From positions 310,001 through 374,000 of the IMG/VR virus record IMGVR_UViG_3300023179_000009: a stretch of DNA of 64,000 bases. One strand, 5' to 3'. The translations under genes were made by a program, and so were the position numbers. The notes under the pieces are model-generated. The model saw nothing but the letters and a program-made list of their open reading frames with translations, had not been told where the DNA came from and ran no database searches. Source of the stretch: a virus. Positions 7,764 to 14,338 of this stretch are shown here, in pieces (the stretch's first letter is position 1; each line of letters starts with the position of its first letter).

Positions 7764-7811
7764 TTGACAACCAGTTTTTCAAGCGTACAATTAGTTACTA
7801 GTAGTAACTAA
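7764..7811 (+). promoter_or_regulatory. sigma-70 promoter with palindromic operator
   Basis: TTGACA (7764-7769), 16-base spacer, TACAAT (7786-7791). A 21-base inverted repeat (arms TTAGTTAC and GTAACTAA, 7791-7811) starts at the last base of the -10 and covers the transcription start, the place for a repressor site. It reads into the gene at 7843 and on toward tRNA-Leu. Confidence 0.75.
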
Positions 7812-7842
7812 TTCGCCCCCACCCTCCCTTTTAGGAAACATT

Positions 7843-8328
7843 ATGTTCCGCTCTGATGATGAACGTGCTTGCGCTTATGCGACTATGAAGGTGCTGGAGC
7901 GTATGCTGGCAAAAGATGGAGTTATTCCGCCAGGATACCAGCGTGATTTTAGTGGATCTTCAGTGTGTGTTACTCTGCCACCAGACAGCATTGTAAAGCG
8001 TGAACTTGGTGAAAATGGGGATGGAACCGTACTGAAGACTGCTGTGCAGAATCTTTACGGTTATGCACTGTGGGCTTTTTTGATCCAAAAGTTGCGAAAG
8101 TTTAATCAGTGGAAACTGATTCGATCTGCTATTATCGAAAGTATGCAAGAGGTGATTGTTCGTGGCGGCAGCAATATGCGTGACGAAATCACAAAGGAAT
8201 ATCCTGAAGTTGCTAAGGAAATCGAAGATTTGCAGCGTGATCTGCAAATTCCTGATCGAATCGAAGAAACTCCTAGGAACTTTAAGAGTCCCAAGTTGCC
8301 TGCTACGGTGACGATAAAGATCAAGTAA
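7843..8328 (+). CDS. hypothetical protein, 161 aa
   Basis: First gene after a strong promoter, Shine-Dalgarno AGGAAA. Mixed: an N-terminal helix with Cys10, a central amphipathic helix pair (residues 60-115) and a Pro-rich, basic C-terminal tail ending IKIK. Unknown function; position suggests early expression under operator control. Confidence 0.75.
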   Translation: MFRSDDERACAYATMKVLERMLAKDGVIPPGYQRDFSGSSVCVTLPPDSIVKRELGENGDGTVLKTAVQNLYGYALWAFLIQKLRKFNQWKLIRSAIIESMQEVIVRGGSNMRDEITKEYPEVAKEIEDLQRDLQIPDRIEETPRNFKSPKLPATVTIKIK

Positions 8329-8415
8329 GGTATACTACCTAGGATCGTGTTGCTCTTTGACAATTTGCTGCGGTGATGAAATTGGAAAACATAGCGGACT
8401 TGTGCATTTAATGTA

Positions 8416-8452
8416 TTGAAAAATGTTTCTGCCATACTATAATAAAGTATGG
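8416..8452 (+). promoter_or_regulatory. promoter and start-codon hairpin of the intron endonuclease
   Basis: TTGAAA (8416-8421), 16 bases, TATAAT (8438-8443) form a promoter whose start would fall at or next to the ATG (8449), predicting a leaderless message. CCATACT (8432-8438) and AGTATGG (8446-8452) form a hairpin that hides the ATG in longer transcripts. This mirrors the logic known for T4 I-TevI, where a late promoter sits inside a start-masking stem-loop. Confidence 0.55.
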
Positions 8453-9015
8453 AAAAAACATTAAAATGCGTTAAATGCAGTCAAGATCGTGATGTTGGCA
8501 GAAAAATGTGTCGGCCATGCTATCTTGAATACAAGCGTTCTTTGGAAAAACAACGCTATCAAGATAATGGAAGAAATAATTACCAAAAGACCTGTGCTGC
8601 TTGTCAAACAAGTTTTGAGGCATGGCGTAAGAAACAAATTTTTTGTTCTAACTGCCATAAATTAAAACTCAAGTTTGCAGCAGAAAGCAAAAGTACCAAT
8701 CAATATGTAAATATTGGTGGTAAAAATGAACACAGATCTATTGCTGAAAATGTTTTAGGATATAAATTGTCTTATAACATGGTTATTCACCATGTAGACG
8801 ATAATCCTAAAAACAATAAAATTAGCAATTTAATGGTAATGGATCGAAGGACACATGGAAGGCTACATCAATATCTTGATTGCCAACGAGTCATCATAGA
8901 GAAATCTATGAATGAGAACTGTGGAAATTGCTGGAAAGCCCTGATAGTTCCCATGACTACAGCATGGTTGGAAACGACGGGTGCGAAAGTTATAAAACTA
9001 TGGGAAATTGGGTAA
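8449..9015 (+). CDS. HNH homing endonuclease encoded in the tRNA-Leu intron
   Basis: 188 residues. Two N-terminal zinc-finger-like clusters (CVKC...CRPC at 7-24; CAAC...CSNC at 49-69) are followed by an HNH module: HRSIAENVLGYKLSYNMVIHH, then DDNPKNNKISNLMVM and HGRLH. The His pair, Asn and final His of an HNH_3-type site are visible. It presumably cuts intronless tRNA-Leu alleles to drive intron homing. The last roughly 35 codons double as ribozyme core, so that part of the protein is probably constrained by RNA structure. Confidence 0.85.
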   Translation: MEKTLKCVKCSQDRDVGRKMCRPCYLEYKRSLEKQRYQDNGRNNYQKTCAACQTSFEAWRKKQIFCSNCHKLKLKFAAESKSTNQYVNIGGKNEHRSIAENVLGYKLSYNMVIHHVDDNPKNNKISNLMVMDRRTHGRLHQYLDCQRVIIEKSMNENCGNCWKALIVPMTTAWLETTGAKVIKLWEIG

Positions 9016-9223
9016 TCAGCAGCCGAGCCTCTTTAAAATGAGGAAGGTTCAGAGACTTATGCTCACAGCACCTTAACGAGTAAAGTCGAAGGTGAAGATA
9101 TAGTCCAAATGAGTAATCATGATGTGAAAGCATCAATCTCATTGAAAATCCGCTGGTCGCAAGACCTTGAGGGTTCGAGTCCCTCCCGCAGTATTAGACA
9201 TTTGCAGTATAATTCAATAACAC

Positions 9224-9263
9224 TTATCATTATGGGAACTATTCGTTGTTCCCATAATGATAA
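9224..9263 (+). promoter_or_regulatory. perfect 16-bp hairpin masking the GNAT start codon
   Basis: Arms TTATCATTATGGGAAC (9224-9239) and its exact complement (9248-9263), loop of 8 bases. The ATG of the GNAT gene (9257-9259) lies in the 3' arm, so initiation would require melting or a shorter transcript. An outer inverted repeat TTGCAGTAT/ATACTGCAA (9202-9210, 9270-9278) flanks it. TATAAT at 9208-9213 could serve as a -10. Confidence 0.6.
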
Positions 9264-9691
9264 AATACTATACTGCAAGAAAATATAAGAAAAATATAGA
9301 TTGCTTACGTCAAACAGCACTAGATCATCGTGTGTATCGTAACGGATGGTCTGTGCGGAGCATACTACAAACTTATCCTCATTTAATATCAAGAATAAGT
9401 TTGGCATTTGATGGATCACAGGCAATAGGTCTGGCGATCCTAATAGACCATAAGAAATTAAATCAATATAAAATCCACTCTTTGAGTCGTCGTGAATATA
9501 ATTTCTATTTAAGCATCTGGCTAGACCCGTTAAAGAACGAACGGCGGTTAATGGTTTATGTGAAACCAGGATACCGGAAACGTGGAATCGGAACCGACTT
9601 GATTCGCAATTTACAATTGACCGGCCGAGTAACTTTCAAACAAGGCATACGGGGAACACGCACTTTCTATAGAAAAGCACTAAGTTCATGA
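9257..9691 (+). CDS. GNAT-family acetyltransferase
   Basis: 144 residues. The segment VKPGYRKRGIGTDLIRNL (residues 100-117) matches the acetyl-CoA-binding motif A (R/Q-x-x-G-x-G/A followed by a helix), preceded by the usual beta strand. The N-terminal substrate half (QAIGLAILIDHKK) also fits the fold. The substrate is unknown; its position between tRNA genes invites a tRNA or aminoacyl-tRNA target (inference). No Shine-Dalgarno is evident; the start lies in a hairpin. Confidence 0.75.
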   Translation: MIKYYTARKYKKNIDCLRQTALDHRVYRNGWSVRSILQTYPHLISRISLAFDGSQAIGLAILIDHKKLNQYKIHSLSRREYNFYLSIWLDPLKNERRLMVYVKPGYRKRGIGTDLIRNLQLTGRVTFKQGIRGTRTFYRKALSS

Positions 9692-9701
9692 ATTTCTAAA
9701 C

Positions 9702-9755
9702 TTGACAACGATTTGCGGATTGGTATAATGTAACTTATAAGTTACATTATACCAA
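9702..9755 (+). promoter_or_regulatory. promoter with 36-base perfect palindrome
   Basis: TTGACA (9702-9707), 16 bases, TATAAT (9724-9729), reading into the following tRNA genes. A perfect 36-base palindrome (9720-9755) covers the -10 and the start site; each half reads TTGGTATAATGTAACTTA. Its right edge ATTATACCAA forms the first part of a cassette repeat (to 9759). The palindrome could be a repressor site, a cruciform or an RNA hairpin. Confidence 0.75.
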
Positions 9756-9759
9756 CTAG

Positions 9760-9815
9760 GCGGATATGCCGAAGCAAGTTTATGATTTGTGGGTTCGATT
9801 CCCACCCCGAGGACT
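9760..9815 (+). other. tRNA-like 3' half (T arm and acceptor only)
   Basis: GTGGG-TTCGATT-CCCAC is a perfect T arm, followed by CCCGAGG and A as acceptor strand and discriminator. No matching 5' acceptor, D arm or anticodon stem can be found upstream; instead the promoter palindrome and cassette repeat occupy that space. It looks like a tRNA whose 5' half was replaced, or a tRNA-like element. Confidence 0.35.
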
Positions 9816-9842
9816 TTTGATTAGATACTATATTAAATATAT

Positions 9843-9917
9843 GCCTAGGTAGCCCAACTGGCAGGAGGCGGATCACTCAAAATGATCACAGTGCGAGTTC
9901 GAATCTCGCCCTAGGTA
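9843..9917 (+). tRNA. tRNA-Leu(CAA), short variable loop
   Basis: Acceptor GCCTAGG/CCTAGGT, D arm GCC/GGC, anticodon stem GATCA/TGATC with loop CTCAAAA (anticodon CAA), T arm GCGAG/CTCGC with TTCGAAT, discriminator A. The variable loop is only five bases, unlike a normal class II tRNA-Leu, so the amino acid is inferred from the anticodon alone. Confidence 0.75.
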
Positions 9918-9970
9918 CTTGAAAAAAAGGCTTTTTAATGTCGAACCTTTATTTGTAAAAAATTGTGTTT

Positions 9971-9993
9971 GCCACACTACTATAGAGTATGGC
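9971..9993 (+). promoter_or_regulatory. start-codon hairpin of free-standing HNH gene
   Basis: GCCACACT and AGTATGGC form an eight-base stem with one mismatch around ACTATAG; the ATG at 9989 is in the 3' arm. The loop contains TATAG, a possible -10. The same arrangement precedes the HNH genes starting at 202 (minus) and 8449. Confidence 0.5.
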
Positions 9994-10774
9994 AAGACAA
10001 CGAAAATGGACAGATGATCAACTAATAGAGGCGGTTAAAACATCTCAAAGTTATTCGCAAGTTATTCAAAAACTTGGCTTGAAACTTTCTGGGGGAACTC
10101 ACGCCAATATCAAGTTAAATATTAGAAAATTAGGACTCGATACAGAACATATTACAGGTCAAGGTTGGTGTACTGGCGATTTTCATGTTCATTTAATTAA
10201 AAATTTTGTTAAGATACCTACTGAAAAAATATTGGTTAAGGACTCCGAATACACATCCACCCACAGACTAAAACATAGACTGTTTAAAGAAGGTTTGTTA
10301 GAACAGAAGTGCAGTAGTTGCGGATTAGGAACCAAATGGAATGGTAAATTTATTTCACTTCAATTAGATCACAAGGATGGTGATCGTTGTAACAATCAAA
10401 TTGACAACCTAAGAATTTTGTGTCCTAACTGCCACAGTCAGACCGAATCGTTTTGCGGCAAAAACATAAAGAAAAATAAAATAAATTGCCACAGTCAGAC
10501 TGACTCGTTTTGCGGTAAAAAGAAAAAGAAGAATAAAATAAAAGTCCGCAAAACAATTTGTGTTAACAAATGTGTTTTTTGTAATTTAGATTACGAAGCC
10601 AAAGATAAAAAACAAAAGTATTGTTCTTACGAGTGCCATAAAAAAAGTCTAAGGAAAATAGATCGTCCTTCAAAAGAACAATTGATAAATGAACTAGCGG
10701 AGAGTAATTATGTTCAAGTTGGAAAAAAATATGGCGTATCAGATAATGCGATAAGAAAATGGCTTAAACTCTAA
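9989..10774 (+). CDS. HNH homing endonuclease with two HTH segments
   Basis: 261 residues. N-terminal HTH-like region (WTDDQLIEAVKTSQSYSQVI, residues 7-26); HNH module CSSCGLGTKWNGKFISLQLDH then DRCNNQIDNLRILCPNCHSQ (residues 109-152) with the Cys pairs of a zinc-HNH; a second Cys cluster (CVFC...CSYEC, about 197-219); C-terminal HTH ending AIRKWLKL. Residues 150-185 are a tandem duplication (CHSQTESFCGKN, then CHSQTDSFCGKK) with Lys/Asn-rich linkers. Free-standing between tRNA genes. Confidence 0.85.
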   Translation: MARQRKWTDDQLIEAVKTSQSYSQVIQKLGLKLSGGTHANIKLNIRKLGLDTEHITGQGWCTGDFHVHLIKNFVKIPTEKILVKDSEYTSTHRLKHRLFKEGLLEQKCSSCGLGTKWNGKFISLQLDHKDGDRCNNQIDNLRILCPNCHSQTESFCGKNIKKNKINCHSQTDSFCGKKKKKNKIKVRKTICVNKCVFCNLDYEAKDKKQKYCSYECHKKSLRKIDRPSKEQLINELAESNYVQVGKKYGVSDNAIRKWLKL

Positions 10775-10783
10775 GTTATTTCT

Positions 10784-10856
10784 GGGGCGTTCATCTAATG
10801 GTCTAAGATGTCACTCTTATAAGGTGGTCAAGAAAGTTCGATTCTTTCACGCCCTA
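10784..10856 (+). tRNA. tRNA-Ile(UAU)
   Basis: Acceptor GGGGCGT/ACGCCCT, D arm ATCT/AGAT, anticodon stem TCACT/GGTGG with G-U ends, loop CTTATAA (anticodon UAU, reading AUA), T arm GAAAG/CTTTC with TTCGATT, discriminator A. AUA is a codon an AT-rich phage would use more than a typical host. Confidence 0.85.
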
Positions 10857-10911
10857 TTTTCTACAATTTGACTCAGAAAAAAGTTCAACTCTCGTTATCT
10901 CTATTTTTTGT

Positions 10912-10954
10912 CATTTGACTTAAGTGTTTGATATTAAACAACTTACGTCAAATG
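10912..10954 (+). promoter_or_regulatory. 43-base inverted repeat upstream of the array genes
   Basis: CATTTGAC (10912-10919) and GTCAAATG (10947-10954) enclose a second imperfect pair (TAAGT/ACTTA and GTTT/AAAC). TTGACT in the left arm resembles a -35 but no well-spaced -10 follows. It could be a tRNA-operon terminator or an operator for the gene at 11016. Confidence 0.45.
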
Positions 10955-11015
10955 GGAAAAACTTTCTAGTCGTAAGTCTTTGTCTGATAATACTTTAGGT
11001 TAAAGGAGCAATAAA

Positions 11016-11264
11016 ATGCCTAAGTTTGAAGTTACTATTGAGCGAGAAGTTCCTTGTTATCGTGAACGTGCTACTGTGGTAGTAGAGGCTGATTGTGCAG
11101 AAGATATTGAAGACAATTTTGATTTTGCTTTATTGGATGATATTGAATTAGATTGGGAAGAAGTTATGGAAGGTCATGGTGGTTTTCCGTGTGACTATGA
11201 CATTTGGAGCGTAGACTCTGTTGACGAATCTATGCCTACTGATATTGACTTGAAAACGTCTTAG
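11016..11264 (+). CDS. acidic hypothetical protein, 82 aa
   Basis: Strong Shine-Dalgarno (AAAGGAG, 9 bases). The opening MPKFEVTIEREVPCYRERATV followed by an acidic helix resembles the gene at 15195 (MPKFKVHAQRTQ...), suggesting paralogues of a small beta-alpha-beta family common in phages. Function unknown. Confidence 0.75.
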   Translation: MPKFEVTIEREVPCYRERATVVVEADCAEDIEDNFDFALLDDIELDWEEVMEGHGGFPCDYDIWSVDSVDESMPTDIDLKTS

Positions 11265-11273
11265 GAACTTATC

Positions 11274-11510
11274 ATGCGTTTGCTCATGGGCTTTGTTCAA
11301 GAGCCAAAACTTGAGATGCGTTTAAGTATAATCTGTCAGGTTTGCAAACTGAGTGTTGCGACTCGTTCCAATTTTGATGTCGTGATTCTCGGAACACGCA
11401 CCAAGTACAATGTTTGCAAATGTGGCAGAGAAATAGAATCGCCTGATACCAACTACAAGCGTAGGTGGCGATACTGGAATAAAAAAGTTAATTTCCATAA
11501 AGAGAATTAA
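11274..11510 (+). CDS. zinc-ribbon-like small protein, 78 aa
   Basis: CQVC (residues 21-24) and CKCG (49-52) form a probable zinc ribbon. Near the C-terminus the codons GAT-ACC-AAC-TAC encode Asp-Thr-Asn-Tyr: a cassette repeat (11445-11456) with CTAC instead of CTAG, so the frame runs on by 17 residues. This looks like a cassette end that lost its stop and fused to downstream sequence. Confidence 0.7.
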   Translation: MRLLMGFVQEPKLEMRLSIICQVCKLSVATRSNFDVVILGTRTKYNVCKCGREIESPDTNYKRRWRYWNKKVNFHKEN

Positions 11511-11511
11511 T

Positions 11512-12195
11512 ATGCCTTCACAAATTACTAAAACTGTTTATTCATTTTCTGAGTTACTCAAAACCGGAAAAGAATCTGCTATCGAACGTGCTAGATGCCG
11601 CCTGAAGGAAATTGCGCTCAGTGATGATTGGTATGAATATGAGATTTCGGTATGGAAGAGTGCATTAGAGCAAGTTGGTTTTGTCCGTCCTGAGATTAAC
11701 TTTAGTGGTTTTGGCTCTCAGGGTGATGGTGCAAGTTTTACTAGCTCGTGTGATACTGAACGATTGTTTTGGTACAGTACCCACAAGATTGTTGGCAAGA
11801 ACTGCATTAAGCCTACAAAGCGTACCGGACTAGATGAGGATTTTCTTCCGTGGCTGGTAAGTCAGATTGGCGGGCAGTATGGTTATTGTTCGGGCATCAA
11901 GCGGTTAGGATCGAAGATTATTGAAGGGCTGTCTTTTTCTGTTGATCGAATTGATAACCACTACTCGCACGAGAATACGTGTCGATTGGTTGTTAAGGAT
12001 ACGACATTGAGTGATACCGACTATGTTCGGGTACAGAACTGGGTTTCGGATCTGGAAAATCTGCGTCTCAGGATTTGTCGGGCAATTTATTCGGGACTAG
12101 AGATTGAGCATGATTATCATGTGTCCGACGACAACCTGACTTCTTTGGATGAAATTAACGGTTATCACTGGGACATTAACGGGAGGATGGAATGA
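11512..12195 (+). CDS. conserved hypothetical protein with FSGFGSQGDGA motif, 227 aa
   Basis: The motif INFSGFGSQGDGASF (residues 60-74) and the later CRLVV region recall a family found in phage and bacterial genomes and often labelled as related to toxin-antitoxin stability proteins; I do not trust that label. Mixed alpha/beta, no catalytic residues identified. Its last codons overlap the next start by four bases. Confidence 0.65.
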   Translation: MPSQITKTVYSFSELLKTGKESAIERARCRLKEIALSDDWYEYEISVWKSALEQVGFVRPEINFSGFGSQGDGASFTSSCDTERLFWYSTHKIVGKNCIKPTKRTGLDEDFLPWLVSQIGGQYGYCSGIKRLGSKIIEGLSFSVDRIDNHYSHENTCRLVVKDTTLSDTDYVRVQNWVSDLENLRLRICRAIYSGLEIEHDYHVSDDNLTSLDEINGYHWDINGRME

Positions 12196-12545
12196 ACAAA
12201 ACTACGTTCCGGGCTACGTTGGTCGAATCGAGCGATAGCGATTTTGAGGACATGGTTGATAGTGCCGGTACTCTGTGCATTAAAAATGATGCTGGTTATT
12301 TCCTTTGTGGCGGAGATTCTATAGAGTTTACGAATCATCGTGCTTCTTTTAATGGCAATACCGTTAAGGTAAAAACCAAGATTGGTAACACTTTTGTTTT
12401 TGAACTCAACAGCAAGCGTGATGTGGATGATGTGCTTCATAATCTGCAAGACGCTGCTGAGATTCTAAAGTTGATGGGATACGATTCTGCCAGCATTTCA
12501 ATTTACAATGTTGTTGAAGAAGTAGCCGAATTGGCTGGAGTATAA
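12192..12545 (+). CDS. hypothetical protein, 117 aa
   Basis: Coupled to the previous gene (ATGA). Beta-rich N-terminal 75 residues (GTLCIKNDAGYFLCGGDSI) followed by two helices. No family recognised. Confidence 0.7.
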   Translation: MNKTTFRATLVESSDSDFEDMVDSAGTLCIKNDAGYFLCGGDSIEFTNHRASFNGNTVKVKTKIGNTFVFELNSKRDVDDVLHNLQDAAEILKLMGYDSASISIYNVVEEVAELAGV

Positions 12546-12546
12546 A

Positions 12547-12699
12547 ATGTTCAAGAAATGGCGAGTTGATTATGTTGGTTGGGATTTAACGAATCTTTTT
12601 TCTACGGGTTCTAGACTTAATGGCGGCGGCTTTTTGGGCGGTGCTGCGCCCTATAAGTATTGGCGTGTTGGTCCGTTGATGTTCAAGCATTATTGGTAA
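12547..12699 (+). CDS. small aromatic-rich protein, 50 aa
   Basis: ATG at 12547, one base after the previous stop. Rich in Trp, Tyr and Gly (YKYWRVGPLMFKHYW at the C-terminus) with a GGGFLGGA centre. Might be peripheral membrane or structural; unknown. Confidence 0.6.
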   Translation: MFKKWRVDYVGWDLTNLFSTGSRLNGGGFLGGAAPYKYWRVGPLMFKHYW

Positions 12700-12749
12700 C
12701 GAATACCAACTAGAGTGAGTGTTCCACTCACTCGTTATAAAGGATTTAT

Positions 12750-13496
12750 ATGCTCACTATCATCGACTCTGTCACGGAAGTCAGTTTGTATTCGGGTGAC
12801 GTTACGGTTGACCTTGGTTTGATTCGTAATTTGACTCATGCCGTTAGTATTTTTGGCGGTTTGAGCAAGCCTGATAAAATGCCGTGTTATTGCTACAATC
12901 TGCCAGCAAGTCGTTGTAAGATGGGCAGCAAACTGAATACGGTTCCGGGCAGTGTTTGCTACGGTTGTTACGCCGCTGACGAACTGTCGTGGGTGAAGCG
13001 TAAGAATGCTGCTAATGGCAAGTGGGCGTTGACTCGTTACACGATGCACACGGTACAGCGGGCATTGCAGCGGCGGTTTGAATCGTTGAGCGATCCGCTT
13101 TGGGTTCCCGCTATGGTTTACGCTATCAATCACTATGCCCGTAAGGGCAGTGATTATTTCCGGTGGCATGATAGTGGCGATATTCAGGACCACAATCATT
13201 TCCAGAATATCATGACTGTGTGCGAGTATACTCCTTCGGTAAAACATTGGTTACCGACTCGGGAGTATGCTATTGTCCGGGGGTTTTGTTATCCTGATAA
13301 TCTGTGCGTGCGGTTGTCTGCCCATATGGTTGATGGCATGCCGCCTGATTTTGATATACCAACTAGCACGGTAAGCACTGGGTCGCCTGTGACCGGCGTC
13401 CGTTGCAATGCTCCTTCGAATGATGGGCGTTGTGGATCGTGCCGCTGGTGTTGGGACCGTAATGTCACGAATGTGGATTATCACCATCACAATTAG
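12750..13496 (+). CDS. GP88-like cysteine-rich protein, 248 aa
   Basis: The pattern MPCYCYNLPASRCKMGSKL, GSVCYGCYA, WHDSGDIQDHNHFQN and the C-terminal CGSCRWCW resembles the family named after mycobacteriophage L5 gene product 88 (GP88). Cys and His placement suggests a metal or iron-sulfur site; the reaction is unknown. A full cassette-repeat core (ATACCAACTAG at about 13358) lies inside the gene, read in the third frame as Ile-Pro-Thr-Ser, so it does not stop translation. It converges on a minus-strand gene with a four-base overlap. Confidence 0.7.
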   Translation: MLTIIDSVTEVSLYSGDVTVDLGLIRNLTHAVSIFGGLSKPDKMPCYCYNLPASRCKMGSKLNTVPGSVCYGCYAADELSWVKRKNAANGKWALTRYTMHTVQRALQRRFESLSDPLWVPAMVYAINHYARKGSDYFRWHDSGDIQDHNHFQNIMTVCEYTPSVKHWLPTREYAIVRGFCYPDNLCVRLSAHMVDGMPPDFDIPTSTVSTGSPVTGVRCNAPSNDGRCGSCRWCWDRNVTNVDYHHHN

Positions 13497-13717
13497 GATG
13501 GTTTATGTGGTTGTTTGCCAGTATAGCGGATGATTCCGTTTTTGCCGGGGATTTTACCTTTGTACATAATGTCGATATAGGTAATCAGGTCGGCTGCGAC
13601 TGGGATGCCGTATAATGGTGGGTACTGACCTAGGGCATCGTTAATACTAGGATACAATCCTAGTTTGGCACCTGTCCGGGTGGCATTCTCTTTTAGCAAC
13701 CAGTCTTTAAATTTCAT
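13493..13717 (-). CDS. putative head-packaged protein with prohead-targeting N-terminus, 74 aa
   Basis: Begins MKFKDWLLKE|N, which matches the T4 capsid-targeting pattern (Met-x-x-aromatic, acidic, aromatic-Leu/Ile, x, Glu cleavage). It is a lone minus-strand gene inside the plus-strand array. CGTAAATAC, a late-promoter-like box, lies just upstream of its ATG. The remainder contains a YPSINDALGQYPPLYGIPV segment of unknown role. Confidence 0.7.
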   Translation of the reverse strand: MKFKDWLLKENATRTGAKLGLYPSINDALGQYPPLYGIPVAADLITYIDIMYKGKIPGKNGIIRYTGKQPHKPS

Positions 13718-13758
13718 ATTGTATTTACGATACCAACTACTGTTTCTGGAGGACCATT

Positions 13759-14097
13759 ATGACTGCCAAGGCTTTTTGTGTTGATTATAAAAGTAGCGTG
13801 ATGAATCGTATTGCCGCTGTTGATGCTATTTTGGCGGCTGAGATTGATAGTCAGGCACGTTGCTTGACGTTGGAGCAGGTAGATCGTTTGGAAAAGATTG
13901 ACCGATTTATCCAGGTACTTGTTCGAACGAACAACGGCAGGTTTTTAACGGCTGTTCAAAATGTTCGCTGGTACTGTGGATTGATTGAGAACCATTACCA
14001 GATGGTTAAGGCCGCTATCGGTTCGGAGCCTGCAAGCAAGTACAACACGGATTGGGTTCGAGATATTAGTATTCCAGTGGAGAGGGAGAATGACTGA
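13759..14097 (+). CDS. hypothetical protein, 112 aa
   Basis: Shine-Dalgarno GGAGGA, preceded by a cassette-repeat variant ending CTAC (13729-13740). All-helical, probably a helical bundle (VDAILAAEIDSQARCLTLEQV). Eight-base overlap with the next gene. Confidence 0.7.
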   Translation: MTAKAFCVDYKSSVMNRIAAVDAILAAEIDSQARCLTLEQVDRLEKIDRFIQVLVRTNNGRFLTAVQNVRWYCGLIENHYQMVKAAIGSEPASKYNTDWVRDISIPVEREND

Positions 14098-14332
14098 TCG
14101 TAAATTTTATCGCACGGTGATTCACGTTGAAGTGCTGAGTGAAGAGCCGTATACGTTTAGTGGCAATCTCGTGGATGTTGCCAATGATATTAGTTCGGGC
14201 GATTGCAGCGGGGTAGCCCGGACGATTCAGGAAGAAACGTGTGATGGTGCCCGGATGGCACAGTTGCTCGTGGCACAAGGGAGTGATCCTGAATTCTTTA
14301 TGTTGGATGACTCTGGAAACGATACCAACTAG
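14090..14332 (+). CDS. hypothetical protein, 80 aa, repeat-terminated
   Basis: ATG at 14090 with GGAGAGG upstream. Beta strand, then SGNLVDVANDISSGDCSGVAR helix. Ends Asn-Asp-Thr-Asn-stop, the last three residues coming from the cassette repeat. Confidence 0.7.
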   Translation: MTDRKFYRTVIHVEVLSEEPYTFSGNLVDVANDISSGDCSGVARTIQEETCDGARMAQLLVAQGSDPEFFMLDDSGNDTN

Positions 14333-14338
14333 CCTGAT

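Larger units (their letters stand above)
8402..9144 (+). ncRNA. group I self-splicing intron in tRNA-Leu(UAA)
   Basis: The conserved core is plain: P element AAATTGCTGGAAAGCCC (8927 region), Q element AATCAGCAGCCGAGCC, R element GTTCAGAGAC, S element AAGATATAGTCC, and a terminal G at 9144. The internal guide GAGTC (8888-8892) pairs with the exon end GACTT, giving the required U-G pair at the 5' splice site. An ATAGA-GAAA-TCTAT hairpin behind it is P2. P1 is therefore closed 490 bases away and the endonuclease gene occupies its loop, with the 3' end of that gene encoding P3-P6. Confidence 0.88.
8367..9193 (+). tRNA. tRNA-Leu(UAA) interrupted by a group I intron
   Basis: The 5' exon (8367-8401) and 3' exon (9145-9193) assemble a complete 84-base class II tRNA. 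The acceptor GCTGCGG pairs with CCGCAGT, the D arm is ATG/CAT, the anticodon stem GCGGA pairs with TCCGC, the loop is CTT|AAAA giving anticodon UAA, the variable arm is GGTC-GCAA-GACC, and the T arm is GAGGG/CCCTC with loop TTCGAGT. The interruption lies between U34 and A35, the position of the classic cyanobacterial tRNA-Leu(UAA) intron. CCA is not encoded. Confidence 0.9.
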
